From NCBI GenBank assembly GCA_013397075.1, contig VWZS01010874.1, forward strand, positions 1,733,327 to 1,797,326: 64,000 nt of DNA. The letters run 5' to 3'. The position numbers were made by a program, and so were the translations under genes. This document shows positions 12,421-26,484 of the stretch, one piece after another. A model generated the notes under the pieces. It searched no databases. It worked only from the letters and a program-made list of their open reading frames with translations, and was not told where the DNA came from. Within the stretch, counting starts at the first letter, position 1. Every line of letters begins with the position of its first letter. This DNA comes from Rhabdornis inornatus. Its lineage: Eukaryota; Chordata; Aves; Passeriformes; Rhabdornithidae.

Positions 12421-15400
12421 GTATAAATGCAAAGTAAATGGCATCAGGAGAAAGTACCCACCAGGCCACATTCGGATTGAGATATCTGTATCTGCCACTC
12501 AGTTTATCTCTTCTCAATTTATTATCTTCCTATGCCTACCACCAATTTCCTGACATATTTTATTTCTAGTACAATCGAATAGGCAAGGGGAAGGTATTAA
12601 ATAAAATAGATTTAATACTGTTGAACAAGTTTATTTGAATATTGATGCAGTCCTTGTGAAAAATTAGTTCAGGCTTATAGTTAAATCTGTTTTGTAACTA
12701 CATGAAATCTGGTTCTGGTGAAAGAAAGATTAGTAAATTCCTATTGCAGAAAACTGATGCTGCTTTGCAGCCAATTTTTATGGTTGTGTGATGAGGAAAA
12801 ATAGTTTTAAATCTATAACTTTTAGTGTCATATGAATCGAATTTTTCTGGCAAACGTCTCACACAAGGTCAGTAGATAAGCATTTTCTGAAAATGCCTCA
12901 AAATGTCCTAAAAGCTTCATAAATCCATACAGTTTAGATTTTCCGAACTGCAAAAACATCACCTATCTTTTTTCTTGAGAGAATAAAAAGAACAATAATT
13001 CCATATACCTTTTTTTTTTTCCTATTAACTGTACTCAGCCCTTAATAAAAGATAATATACCTTCTGTAGCATCACAAAGCAAAAATAAGGAGTTCACATA
13101 AAAAGTGATCTGTGAGCAATCAATATGCAATATTCAGGCTGCTCATCAGAGCCCTCAACCACAGGAAGAACTTGTTTTCATTGAGACATGAATACTAAGT
13201 CAACGATATGGATCTGAAATCAAAATACATAAGAGACAGGAAGAAATTACCCTAAACAGATCTCTAATGCTAAAGCTAGATTTTCTACAAAAACATAGAA
13301 TAATGCTTTTAAAAGCTGAGTTAAAAGGTTTGCATTACACATTTCCCAAGTGAAAGAATTTCTATTCCAATTTAAAGAATATGATTCAAAAAGCCCTTTA
13401 AAAGTTAAGGGGGAGAAACAGAAAAAGCCAGCATTCCAATGCTGCTCCAGCAGAAGCCAAACCAGCAGATGCTGTGGATGCTGTAGCTGGCACCAGCCTG
13501 CAGAGCAGCACTGCTGAGGTGACAGGTACCACCCACAACAGCAGCTGCTGAAAGGCAGCTTGGATTCCTAACAGGGAAAAGAGCTGAGAAAGAGGAAATA
13601 ATTTCCTTTTCTTGACTATTTACAGTTTTGATTCAGGACAGGGAGGACAACACAATTATTCTTATAAATGGAATAATGCTAAAAAAATGTTCATGTTTAA
13701 CGCCTTTTGCTTGTGTGAAAGAGGAATTCTCTAAAGAAAATGGCTGGAAGCGAGACTATTGATGGGATGTGAAGAGAAGAAGGTTTATTTGACAGCAGGA
13801 AAGTAATAGAAAGTCTACTTTTTTTTCTTGAGAAGATTTTAGCATGCAACTTCCTATATTAGAAAAAGTAGATATGTAACTACACACAGTAAAATGATGC
13901 TCAAACTAGAGCTATTACAAATATTCTGTTTGTACAGACAAGGGATTATTCAAAGGGAAACAAAATAATCACAAAGGATTTTTTTTTACACTAAACATCT
14001 ACAACTGCTGCCCAGAAGATTAAAGAAACTTTTGTTTTGGAAAGCAAAATGACTGATGGAGAAGTAAATTCCTTTGTTCTTCCTGTTTCTGAATATTGGA
14101 ATGCTTCACTGAGGAAATAAATGTGTACATAAATATGGGACCACACTATTACAGAAATCTGGAATTAAAACATAGGCTTTTAAGTGCTTAAGCTTTGCTT
14201 TGAAAATTTCCTTGATGACTATGAGATGCCAATATATCACTTTGACTACTTTGCAAGATGGAGCCCAATGGTACAAATGTCTTACACTTGGAACCTCTGA
14301 AACTGAAACAAAAATAAAATTACAGCAGTAATTAGGATTTAAAATCCTAATACACATTTTTTTAATATACTACACTCAGTTATATAAAAAAAATACTATA
14401 TCTGATTTTGATCTCAACAAATTTTGGGTCATTTCAAGGCTATTCACAAGGTATTTCATATGCATTTCATATCAGCTTATTTTGTTAAAAAAGGATGAAA
14501 CAGAGCAACAGTTTATGTGTTTAGGCAGCAAAACTGTCAGTATACATGAAAACCAAAACAGACAAGGACATAAGAAAAAGAATGTTCTGTTTGAAAGTCA
14601 CATTTGGTAGAAACACAGCAATCTTTTGCTTATCCTCACAGCTGCACTCTTACTAATCCCAAAACTGAATTTCACCAATATATAAGTTTAATAGTTGAAA
14701 TTAATTTGACTTCTAAGATATTTAAATTATAAAAACTGCAGTCAATAAAATGATAATACTTCTTATCAACTGTCGTAATATTTTTTCTACATATTTCTGT
14801 GTCTTTTCTTTTCTTCCATTAGTTTTTTCAGGACAAGAGCAACCTCAGCGTGTGACCTGAAGGAGTCTCCACTCTGGTTCTCGTCTTGAAACCTCTTAGC
14901 TTTCACCTCAGAGAGCTTTTGTTTCTCTTTTGAGTTCCAGTGTGCAATTCTGAATCTCCTTCAACACATCCTTATCTTCTCAGAGCACAGTAAAAGCCCA
15001 GTGAAGCAAAGATTTTCAAGGCACGATTAAACAGTTTAACACTGCTTTTGTATATCCTGATGGACACAGTTATTTCTGGTCAGAGCTTAATCAAATATTA
15101 CCCCTCACAGCATCTGGATATTTGCCAGCTAACTCCCCAAAATGTCTGGTGCCTCAGAAAAGCACAAGGGTAGTTTTTCTCGGATTAAATACCCATTTTA
15201 AAATTTGCTGGAAAACTTGTTTATTTCATGCAAAGATAGATGAAGGTTTACTTACACAGTCATCATAATAGGGGGAAAAAAATATAAGAAACTGAGAAAA
15301 GTAATTAAAGCTATTCCTTCATTTTCAGCAGCGTAACATAGCTTCTCTTCTTTGAGAATAGGCTTCTTTCCATCACTTACTAAATCATGATTTTATGCTG

Positions 15401-16895
15401 ACTTGTTTTGACCAATAACTAAAAAATTATTTACGTGTTGAGATTGAAAGAGAGAAAAAAAGTCACAGGTAGATTTGTACGTAAATTTTGCAGTGTGGCA
15501 CTAAATCCCCCAGCACAACCTGCCATGGATTCAGCACCAGAGGACACACAAATCCACAGAGCTCTCCAAAACTCATGTGATGATTCTGTGAAGCAAATGA
15601 GGGTGGTCCCTTTGCACTTCCCCAGTGTATGCATTCAGGCAAAGCAACCCATTGAATTTTCTCCACTGCTTTATAATAGCTGTAAAGAATCTATTCATAA
15701 CATGATATGAAAAAAAATCAAAAATAAATAATGGCTGATATCCCAAAAGTCATTGAGAGTACCCAGATGCCCCAACCTCTTCCGAAAATCAGCACTCATA
15801 CATCCAGATGACTTAAAAATGCTACACAGTTATGATCTGTGACTGACAGAATCTGATAAGTGGGAAACATATTTGTGAAGAATAAGGAGGCAGGGCATTA
15901 GCAATTATCAACCAAAAAGAAAAAAAAATCAATTTGGCTGGGAAAAAATATGACTCCTGTCATAATTTCTTGTTTAAATAACAACTTTGGGACTTTCCTT
16001 TAATCTGTTTGATAACAAAATGTCATTCGCTTTGTGTCTGCAGGTCAACTACCTTTTACAGAAACGTCGATGTACTAATGTTCACATTAAGAGGTCAAGA
16101 AAAAGATTCTCCTTAGCAATATTTTCAGATCAAAGAAATAAATTTGCTACTGAAAGTTCAAAACACTCAGTTATATTCTACCGCAAGTAGCACATTGAAT
16201 ATGAAAGTTTATTTTATCTGCATGATTAAACAAAATTTAAAAATGACAGTAACCACTGATAAAATTTCTAAAATATTTCACAGAACTAAGACTGCAATAA
16301 TATAATTAGTCAAAACAAATTCAGTGATATTTCTAACCACTTCTGAACGCTTTCATACTTTCTTTCTATCCCTAAAACAAAAGACAAAAAACTCCCCACT
16401 AACTTTCAGAACAGAAGGTTGTAGCAATTTATCAATTCCCTGAGCAGCAGGACAAAATAGTCAATTCAATTAAAGACCATGCACTAGACCAATTGTATTC
16501 CCGTTCCTTGTGGAGCAAAGGGCTCTAAGTGTCAACAAACTGGCAGTGAAAGAAGAGTCAATTGGTAAAAGACCAATTTCATTTGTTTTTAAACTGTTCA
16601 CAGGAAACTTACAAAGCTGAAAATGGACCAGTTTAATCCTCCTTTTCTGAAGTCCATTAACTGCTTTGTAGTAATCACTGCTTCTATTATTTTTTTTTTT
16701 AATTATCAATTATTGCTCCTTCATAACAATGTCAGAGATAATTGTAAACACTCTTCATCCCCACTACTGTTTTCTTCCCACAATTCTTCAGGATGGCTTG
16801 TAGGACACCTACATGTGTCATATCATAAAAAGGATGATTTCAATTATTTAGTAAGATGTCACCAGTGGATTTACTTCACTTTTGTTGTTAGAAAT

Positions 16896-16928
16896 TGTTC
16901 ACATCAAAAAATGTTCACATCAAAAAGG
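16896..16928. repeat. Tandem duplication, two copies of about 17 bp
   Basis: 'tgttcacatcaaaaa' is repeated back to back, inside the 178-codon open frame described in the findings. Confidence 0.9.
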
Positions 16929-18306
16929 AAAAAAAAATCACATAGTATTGAAAAAAGAAAATTATATCACAGAAAACATAACAAAAGCAAATCAAGTACA
17001 TCAGATGGGACATATCTGCTTCCCCAAAGGAGAATCAAGTCTGTTCAGAGAGGTGATTATATAATTTCTACTTTAAAATGTCTGGATTCAGAGATTTTAG
17101 AGACTGCCTGTGCCACCTTTCCTTTTAGCTTATCTGAAGTATCTCCTACTGATATTTAGTCCCATTTGCTCTTCTTGCTCCCTTTCTCCATCTCCTTCCC
17201 CCATCATCACTCAGACAACCTGAGCTGCAGTATCACTTTTAAGTCTTCTTAACAAGTGAACTCACTTCAGTATTGTCTCAAGTCATTTTTTCTAAACCTC
17301 TTTGCAATTTTTACTATCCTCTGAACTCTCAAGTCAAAACCAGGAAGAGCTGAGTAGAGCAAAAGGACTGCTTTAAAATTTTTATTTAAAACACTGTTCT
17401 TCACAACAACTAATCCTGGTTTATGTCTTTCTATGCCTTTTTATTTTGTTCTCTTTGTGTGCTGAGTTGCTCTTTAAACACCATTAATACAAGAGGTGTC
17501 AGCTTAGCAGTAGAATTTTTGAAGTTTAATATTACTTAGTATGATCATTTAAATAAATGCTTTTGCTATGTTGTAGGTTTAAAAAGCCTTTAAAACCATT
17601 CACATTGTATGTAATTAATAACAATTGAATCTTTCCCTTTAGAAACCCTGGAAACGTTATTGCAATGATGTAGCATTTCCCATTAAGTCCTTACTGATAA
17701 AAAACACAATTAACCTTAGCACACCTAATATCATATTGTTAGTAAATTGTCACTACTGTATCTTCCATGATTATCAGTTTTAACAAAAAATCCCTTCCAC
17801 CACAATTTGCTTCATTATACCACACTGACTGGGATTAAACAAAGGCAATGTTTAAATATCACCAAAAAACCCCAACTAAACAGTTTAAAAATATGAGCAA
17901 GAATTTAAGCATAGGTTATTTCAGAAAAATGAAAATTCACACACAAATTATTTTGCACATAGTGAATGCAATTGCAGTAACTCGGTATTTGTGGTAACGG
18001 AGACAGCATGTGAGTGGACCTGAACAGAAATTGTTGATTAAACACCATGATATCATGCAATTTATCACTTTGAATGATAAACCATGCCAAAACATCCAAC
18101 AAATGAAACACCAGCTAATGATCTTATAGAGTATTTGCAAACTCAGGAGTACAAATTCACATTGGTACTCCTATGACAAAGTATCTACACATTGCAATTA
18201 GGCACTCCAACTTCACTGGTTTCCTTAATTGATTCAATTCTATGATACTAGAATATAATTCGAATTTGTCACCCCAAACAGAATCAGTTTAATTGTTATG
18301 AGAATG

Positions 18307-18326
18307 TATTATTATTATTATTATTT
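18307..18326. repeat. (ATT)n microsatellite, short
   Basis: About six ATT triplets in a row. Confidence 0.9.
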
Positions 18327-20150
18327 AAACAGAAGTCCTGCCCCTTTTCCATCTGGCTACAACAGGTGTAGAATAAACAGCACTAAAGCAACTTCCTCAA
18401 ACTGCACCAGCCAAGTATAAAGAAAAACACAAATGGAATGTGAGGCATCTAAATGGAGTAACCAAAATTGTAACAATAACAACGGTACAGTGCAATTTAA
18501 TCTTCTAACTGCAAAAGGATGTTTTGACAGACTAATAACTGTACCCTGCAGTGTCATTCTACTGAAAGACTCAAGCGGAAGGTGAAGATCCATTAGGGTG
18601 GCCAGGAGGGGAACAGAAAATGAATCATAAACACAAAGAACAGAGCTTGCTTAGGCAAAAAGGAGCACAGGGAATAGGATTGCCATGTATAAATACAAAA
18701 AAGGGAATATACACCAGGAAGAATGAAGAGCTACTGATGTAATAGACAATGGCTGCAGAACAACAAATGTGTCTAAACAGAATGATTATAAACGGAAATA
18801 AAAGAATCGTGAAACTTAAGTTCAAATCATGAGGAAATGTGTTTTCTTAATCAGATAGATGAGTTTATGAAAACATTTGCCTGAATAGTTTCAGGTTTAG
18901 CATATCCTGATAATGGAAAACATTACTGCCAGCTCTGAGCCCACATAGATATTATGTCAGAAAAACACTTATTGTTCCATGTGTATTTGCAAAACTTGAA
19001 GCCCAGCACATAAAGCTTACAGCCCTTCACTTTTTGTAAATTACTAATTACATGAGCAGTAGTAACAAGAAGTAAAATTTATTTTAATGAAAATATTAAT
19101 AATGGCATCAAATCTTGGATAGAATAATACTTAATATGCATGAAAACCAAGGACTGAGAAGTTATTGTTTCCTTCCCTTTCATAAATTACTTTAAACACA
19201 TAATTTTAGACATTGTTCAGGTCCAAATAATAACTACAGAAAATGTATCAAAGAAAAGCCAAAGTACTGTCAAAAGAACAGGGTGATTATATCCACATTC
19301 AAGATGTGTTCAAGTATCCCTTATCTATGTGAACTTTAAATAAAATTCAAAGAAGTGGATGTAAGGAGATGAGTATCAGTCTTTACAATGAAACAAAGAT
19401 CCAAACATATCAGATTAGTGTAATTTTCCCAGCTCCTCAGGATGCTTCCTCTAGTTAGAATGGAGAAGTGAATTGATTACATTGCAAATGATACAGCTGC
19501 AATTGATTTTTCTTTCCCACTACTTCCCTTACCACAGAAGAATACAGCTAAAAAAGATTTTCAAAACGAATCAAGTTTTGTGGTTAATGCCCACAGAATA
19601 TAAATGAAGTGTTATTAGTTAAAAAAAAAACAAAACAAAAAAACTAAACCAAAAATGTAACCACTTTACAAAAAAAGCATTATCAGCTTACTGTAGTTAA
19701 TACAGGTATGATGCGAATTAAATAGCTTCTTGCCTTTTCTAATGCCTAAAGAGAGGGCAAGAGAAAAGGAAAAATCTATTCTTACTGGTGCACATGGGTC
19801 TTAACCACAAGACTGCTGATACATCTGTGACTGAGGCATGTCTGTTGTTGAATTCTCACCAAAGAGCTGACAAAAGCACTTCAGAATGTCACTGAATGCC
19901 TTCATTTTGCCACGGATGCAGTGACACATTTACTCCAGGCTCATGCTCAGGAGTGGAACAATAATGCATCCCCCATGAAAAAGCAGAGCCAAAAAGTTCC
20001 TTTAATCCTTTCTACACTGATATCTCACCTCCTACACTGTAAAGTCTAGCAGTAACAATAAAAAATTGTGTATTTCTACTCTTATATTTCAGTTTAAATG
20101 CAGTTTTACACTCTTGCCCCCTTTTTATCTTTGCTGCTACTGAATAATAT

Positions 20151-20225
20151 TCATAGAGTCTGTTAAGTTGGAAAACACTTCTAAGATAATTGAACTGAAC
20201 CATTAAGAGATGTACTCCATACTTG
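20151..20225 (-). mobile_element. CR1 LINE 3' end fragment
   Basis: On the plus strand 'tcatagagtctgttaagttg', 'gaaaacacttctaagataat' and 'tgaactgaaccattaagaga' mirror the reverse complement of the CR1 tail (tcatagagtcattaaggttgg, aaaagacctctaagatcat, cgagtccaaccgttaac). It is an old minus-strand copy. Confidence 0.7.
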
Positions 20226-22329
20226 CTTGTTCCAATCTCTGGTCTGGACACACAAGCCCAGTCTGATTTTCAATCCAGGAATGTATATTTAAGAAATCAT
20301 GCCAAAAAGGGGGGAAAAAAGGAGACTATCCGGATGTTATTTAAGTAATATTCTTTCTTTATGAAGGCAGATATAAATATTTGGCTCAAAATGCCCAACA
20401 GCTGAATAAATACCAAAAGAAACTGCATTTATATTACACAACTTATTATTTAAAACTATTACTTCAAATTTATAACTATTTTCATTATTTTTAAAGCCTG
20501 GGGGTTGGAGGGACTCTCAAGGAGAATGCAGTGAATTGCACTGAATTCCTGGTATTGATCTTAAGGGCAAATTCATCGAACTCACATTTTACTATACAGA
20601 AAAGTCATTAACTTTGAATGTTTTAAAGAGAGGGCAAAGAAAGGATGGGTAAGTTGCAGAGAAAATGGACCCAGAGTTTTCTCAGAGGTGCACAGAAAGA
20701 GGATTAAATATAATGGACAGAACCACCAACAGATGCAGGAAAGAAAATTACTAGACAAGGATCTAAGCAATCAGACCTTACTTTGAAGTTCGCCCTGATC
20801 TGAGCAGAGAGCTGGACCTGCAATCTTGAGAGGTTCATCCATAAACTGTTGTTTCCCAGAGTCAGAAATGCTGACATTTCCACTACAGACAACTAAAACA
20901 AAACTTTTAAACATGAAGATTAGTCATTTCTCAAAGCTCTCATATGTACACAGCAGAGAATTTTTCAGACCCTACCACTGAGAACAGAACAAAACCAAAA
21001 TTATCTTAAATGAAAACAATTCAAAGCCTACACTAAGATGGTTCTAGGAGACAAAGGAGTAATGATGATTCTACACACATACAAACAGCTTTTATTTCAC
21101 TCATTTGAGAATATCTGACAGGTTGAATGGGTTTTCACTACCTGGCCTCGTAGTTAATATGGCAATTTTAACAAGACTGCAATCTGTAACAATGTCTGTC
21201 TTGTATATTTTTCTTGTCACTGTAAGGAATAATAATAAAAAGAAAAGACAAGAAAGTAAAATAAGGACATCATGAAACAAAAACAAAAAAGGAAGGAAAG
21301 AAAGAAACAAGATTTATCTTCCCCCATTTTTTGTGAAGGATATTAATGAAAATCTAGCAATGAAAGATGAAAACAATGAATAAAAATCACATAAGATAAA
21401 TAATAATGTAGTACTAGAATAGAAAAATCTGTAGTGCATGTTATTCTAAAAATTCATTTTATCAGCTTTAAGAATATATGTGTTACAAACAAGTATTCTA
21501 CAACCAGCAGTTCTTACACGTTTTCACGGGAGATTGCTGCACTCCAATTCATGTCTACATTTCTTTACCCATTCCTAAAACATCCCCAGCAATATGAGTA
21601 ACAGAACTTACAGTAATTCTGGATATTTTCCTGTTTCTGCAAGTAAAGAGATTGTATTAATCCTTCTGACAAAATAAACCCCAGTTTGAGGAACTAGAAT
21701 AAAAATTCAGCATGGCACTTATTAAACTTTTAACTGATGTAAAATGTAATTGCAAATAGAGATTCACATTTGTACAAATGTGTTTCTAATGCAAGGCACA
21801 GCAAGATTCTTAGATCTTAGTTTTCTAGTGCTATTTAAAGCTTCTGTCAATAACTTGCAATAAAACAACATCATCATTAATATGTTTTTATTTGGCATGC
21901 CAAGGAAAGAAAGTGAAAAAAAAAGGTAACTTAAAAAGCCATGTGTGTAGGAGGATAAGGGAAAGGTAAGAATAGTAAAACTGGAATTGGTAGTATAAAT
22001 GTGGAATCAAAGAATGAAGATCATTCTCAAGGATGTTATTCTGGACTTAGTGACATTAAAAAACATTTGGGGTCGTGGTAGATAATCATTAAATTCCCAA
22101 TGCTATGATGAAGGGCTATGGTACTCCTGGGTGTAAGAGGAAAATATGGAATGCATCAAAAAGGATGGATTGGAGTCACAAGAAGAAAGAATAGGAACAA
22201 TGGAGCTAAGGCTGCTCTGCTTCCCCCAGCAGCACAGTGCCCATGGGGGAGCTGCTGAAAACCCCCTTTTTCTGCCCCCTCAAGTACACCATTAACTCTG
22301 CATGCAAAACACAATCCAAGTGCGATCCA

Positions 22330-22436
22330 ATCACACTTGGAAAAGCACACCCAGTTCTGGCTCCCACAGCTCCCAAGGGATACTGAAACATTGGAGGGTT
22401 CAGAGAAAAGCCAAGAAAAAGGTGACAGAGTCTATG
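22330..22436 (+). mobile_element. CR1 LINE internal fragment
   Basis: The run 'cacacccagttctggctccc', 'gatactgaaacattggaggg' and 'ttcagagaaaagccaagaaa' follows the CR1 words 'cagttctgg...ccctca', 'gacatg...ctggagcgggtc' and 'cagagaagggccacgaag' on the plus strand. It is short and diverged. The GC-richer sequence just before it (22200-22330) might belong to the same insertion, but I could not match it. Confidence 0.65.
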
Positions 22437-24211
22437 GTGTTTGCAACATCACACCCTTAATAGGAGGAAGCTTTCCCTTCTAGCACAAAATTACATTTCA
22501 AGAGTAGCCCTTGGAAAGCTACACTTACCATGAATCAAATATTTTTGAACAGTGGCAGTAATTGACAGTCAGAAGTATGTAGCAGAAGTGCTCATCCCCT
22601 TTTTAGAAATATTTAGGCCAAGAGTGATTTTTTTTCTTTAAGTATATGGTCTAGTTCAAACTGCAATTAATTTATGAAAGCCTATGCTTTAGTTTATGTC
22701 TCATTTCAAATTATATGATCAAAACAGCCCCTTCTGGATTTATCATCTATGAGATGTAACACCTAGGTAGCAATGAAATCAAGTGCTTACATGAAAAAGT
22801 AATGACAAGAAACTAATGTACTTAAAGCCAGATTTTAAAAGAAGCAGATGACCTGCAAGCTCTCTACTCTCTTGCTTAATATGCTTATCTGGCTATCTAT
22901 GTGTGATAATTGTTTGTACTGTCTCCCTGAAGGCACAAAATACGTTTGTCTAACAGAACAAGCAGTTTATGGGTTTTCTTTTGGTTTTCTTCAAAATACA
23001 TTAAATTAGCTTCCTGATAATAAAGAATTCAAGAGATTTTTTTAATGGCATCATTATCACAATTTAAAGGTCCTTAAAGCATTTCAAAATAAAACAATCA
23101 GCATTTCATAATAAAACCAATAAAATCGTGACCTTATCATGCTTTTCCACAGCCTGAAGAAGTGAGCATTCACACTTCAGTCTAACAGAGAGCACAGCAC
23201 CTCCCCAGTTATCAGCCATGTTAGCAGGTCTGAGCTTGTCTTCTGGACAAAGAGCTGGTGACTCTACTCAATTCTGTGCTGTTCCTTCTGCATTTCTCAG
23301 GAAAAGCATTTTTTGACTATGACTTCCTCTTATGTTCACACTGGTTAGCTCAGCCCATATATGCATTAGTTAGTCCACGAGGAACCACAGAATGGCTTTG
23401 GTTTTTTAAATCCTGGAGTCTCACTGAGTAATATTTTCATTTTGTTATTTCATCACAGAAATTATTATCCTGGCCAAATGGCTCAGAGATTAATATCAGT
23501 CTTTTCAAAAAAATAAAAATAAAATATCACCATAAGAAAAATACCTTTAACGCCTCCTAAAGGCAACTCTTTTCCATTCTCAAGGATTGTTTCTAGCAGC
23601 AGATACGAAATTCAACTCCTTGCATCTGTGACTGCAATAACTCATACACATTCGAGTGCCACCAAAAATACTGGCTCACGAAAATAACCATTCTTAAGTG
23701 TGAATGTCTGCTTAATCTAAGGTAGCATTCCTTGCACTAAGGATGCTGATGACACCTGAGCTCACTCCTGAGAATGCTCCTGCACATAAAACAGTCCCAC
23801 CTGTTGTTGCTTTTGGAAAGATGGAATTTAGAGAGCCCTGCAAACTCAGCTGTAAGCATTCCTACAGTTTTTATCTGTTTTGCCACAGCCTGAGGAATTA
23901 GGCTCTGAAGCTTTAAGCAGAATCCCAGAACTGCATTTGCAGCCAGTGTTGTCAAGGCTACCTAGCACTGGAAAGTTCTCTTTCCAGGTTCACTGGCTCA
24001 GAGAGAGTTCACCATCACCTTGTTGGCTCAGTGCTCAGAGGTCAGGTTCAGCCTCCAGGTCCTGGCACAAGTGCCCACATGCTGCTGCTGCAGGACAATC
24101 CCATGATGTCCATGAGCACCTGGAGCCAGAGTAGCTTAGGAGACACAAGAGCTGCTCCTTCTATCCCTGAAATTCCTGTCCACGTCAGGACCACCATGAT
24201 GTTGGTGAGGC

Positions 24212-24231
24212 TCATCATCATCATCATCATT
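24212..24231. repeat. (TCA)n microsatellite, short
   Basis: Six TCA triplets in a locally GC-richer patch. It produces the poly-Ile and poly-Met runs seen in the overlapping short open frames, which argues that those frames are not genes. Confidence 0.9.
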
Positions 24232-26484
24232 GCTCAGCAGATGTGGGGCTCTCGAGAAGTCTTCCTCACAAACCCCCTACAGTGAAGTTTTTAAACTGAT
24301 TTCAGGCCACTAATATTTTGTTTACTAAGAAATGTGAAAAAACATGAATTTGGCAGAAATCCAAACTTAAACAAAGATATAAGAAACAGAAATCCTGTAC
24401 ATTGCCCACATTTTTCTATAAGATCCTGATCACAGAGGGCAACTAGGGTTGTATTAATCCTTCTGACAAAGAAGTTTTTGACAGATGTGATAAATAGTTT
24501 GAAAATATCTATTCTCTCCCACCAGCTTCCTATTTCCATTCTGATCCCCTATGAGCCAAACATTTACTTTCAAATAATTCTGAAGCCACCGTGTATGACC
24601 TTTATAGGCTTCTGCAGTTCAACAAGGCATAGATGTTTTCTTCAGGGACAATCTTAATATTTCAAAGTGTTTTTTTCTTGTTATTGAATAAAAGGCTTCT
24701 ATAGCCCCACCACATGTTCCCACCCGAAATCCCAAGATGAATAATTGATTTATTTTTCTATAGCTAATCAAAAGTCTTGAAAAAGCATGAGCTATATGGA
24801 AGCAAAATGTTTTTTTATCACATTCTAAACTTTCTAACTAAAATTCACTTCAGTAAGTATATAAGAGAAATGGAGATTACAGGGGGAAAAACATCAATAT
24901 CTGCTTGCTAAAAATCATACGGAGATAATTTTTATTAGCAAATACCATATCTATACATTTCTATTGTGTTATACAACCACCAGTAGATGATGCCTTGGTC
25001 TGCCAGGAAAAGAAAGCCCTACACAACTGGCACATCAGTTATACAATTTCTTATCTCAGACATTCAAATTATACACCAATTAAAACTGTGCATCGCTGAG
25101 GACTAATTATCTCTTAATTACATATTTTGGTTCACTTAAATCATCAGCTGAACTATTAACGGGGCTTCTGCTTTCTCAGAAGTACATCAGCTATGTTCAA
25201 TATTTACAGATATTCTGGTGGCTCATATTAGGCCTTTTCTAAGGTGACTGGAAAAAGAAATGCATCAGGAAGAATAATGAATGGAATATTTACATTTATT
25301 GGAGTGGTGTGGAAGTTGGCATGATATGGTTGGCAACCTTGTTCTGCTATGTTTTAAGATAAATGTTAACTGTTTTAGCATAATTTAAAGTAAAAAAGGC
25401 ATGATCTAATAATCAGGGAACACCTCATTTTAGCAATACTTTAGGATTCATGAGAAGCATTTTGGAAAATGCTGTATTGGATTTGGGCACATCGAGTCTT
25501 TGGGGAATATTATAGAGCTTTGGGATTTATTCTCCACACAATTGACCTTAAAATCCAATGAAAATAAATTATAGATATTATAGATAGTCCATTTTCTAAG
25601 GCAAGAACCAGTAGGTTTCTGGTATTATATTTGATTGCCTAAGAAAAAAAGTTACCATAATTACTGTAGCAGTCTCCATTTGGTTAGTAATTTTCAAGTA
25701 CTTTCTAAAACGCAGTAATTGTATACGTAACAGATATACCTGTAATAATGTAACTATGAATGAGAATTTTAAGAATGCTATTTAATGTGTTAAAAAACAG
25801 AATTGAGTTTAGCTTTAGATACTAGCAATGAAGCAAATGAAATTTTACCTTTGTGCTGTCCTGAATTCAGTTTAAAAATAATTTTTAATTTCTCCACTTA
25901 CAGGAGTTGTTTTTTTTTTTCCTGAAAATAACTATAGAGCAAAAAGTCCATTGAATACATTTTAATCATATAGAAAACAATACTATGGAAGATAGAACCC
26001 TGAATTTCCAGACTTTTTGCTGTCTAACAACCTAAATGCCATGAGCAAAAAGATGATTAGATGAGCCACTTTGACAGAATATTGAAGCACAAATGTATCA
26101 TGAGCAGCCTTGTGATCGGTTATAGAGATCCTTGTTTCTTTAGATTTACATTCTTTCATTCTAATTCCCTGTATCATTTAATGCCTATATTCAATGCATA
26201 AAAGCTGACAAAATACTAAACACTATAACAATACCTTCCTTCAAAATCTCTTCCAAAGCACTGTATTTTACTAAATATCTTGTTATTTGGATGACTTCCT
26301 TCTTACATTCAGATGGGAACTTGAACTTGCACTTCTTCAGTCTCATGTTCCTACGCCTCCTGCTTTTGGCACTGCGGTGTCTCTTCCTTCAGAGCCCAGG
26401 ATTGATATGACCTGATGCATAATGTGAGCACACTAAATGTAACTTTTGCACCCAGCTGTGGTGAGGATAATTTTCACAGCAAAG

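Noticed and set aside
12155..12517. 120-codon minus-strand open frame
   Set aside because: Its middle is a Tyr/Ile run translated from the TA microsatellite at 12361-12420 and its end is in decayed CR1; it has no protein character.
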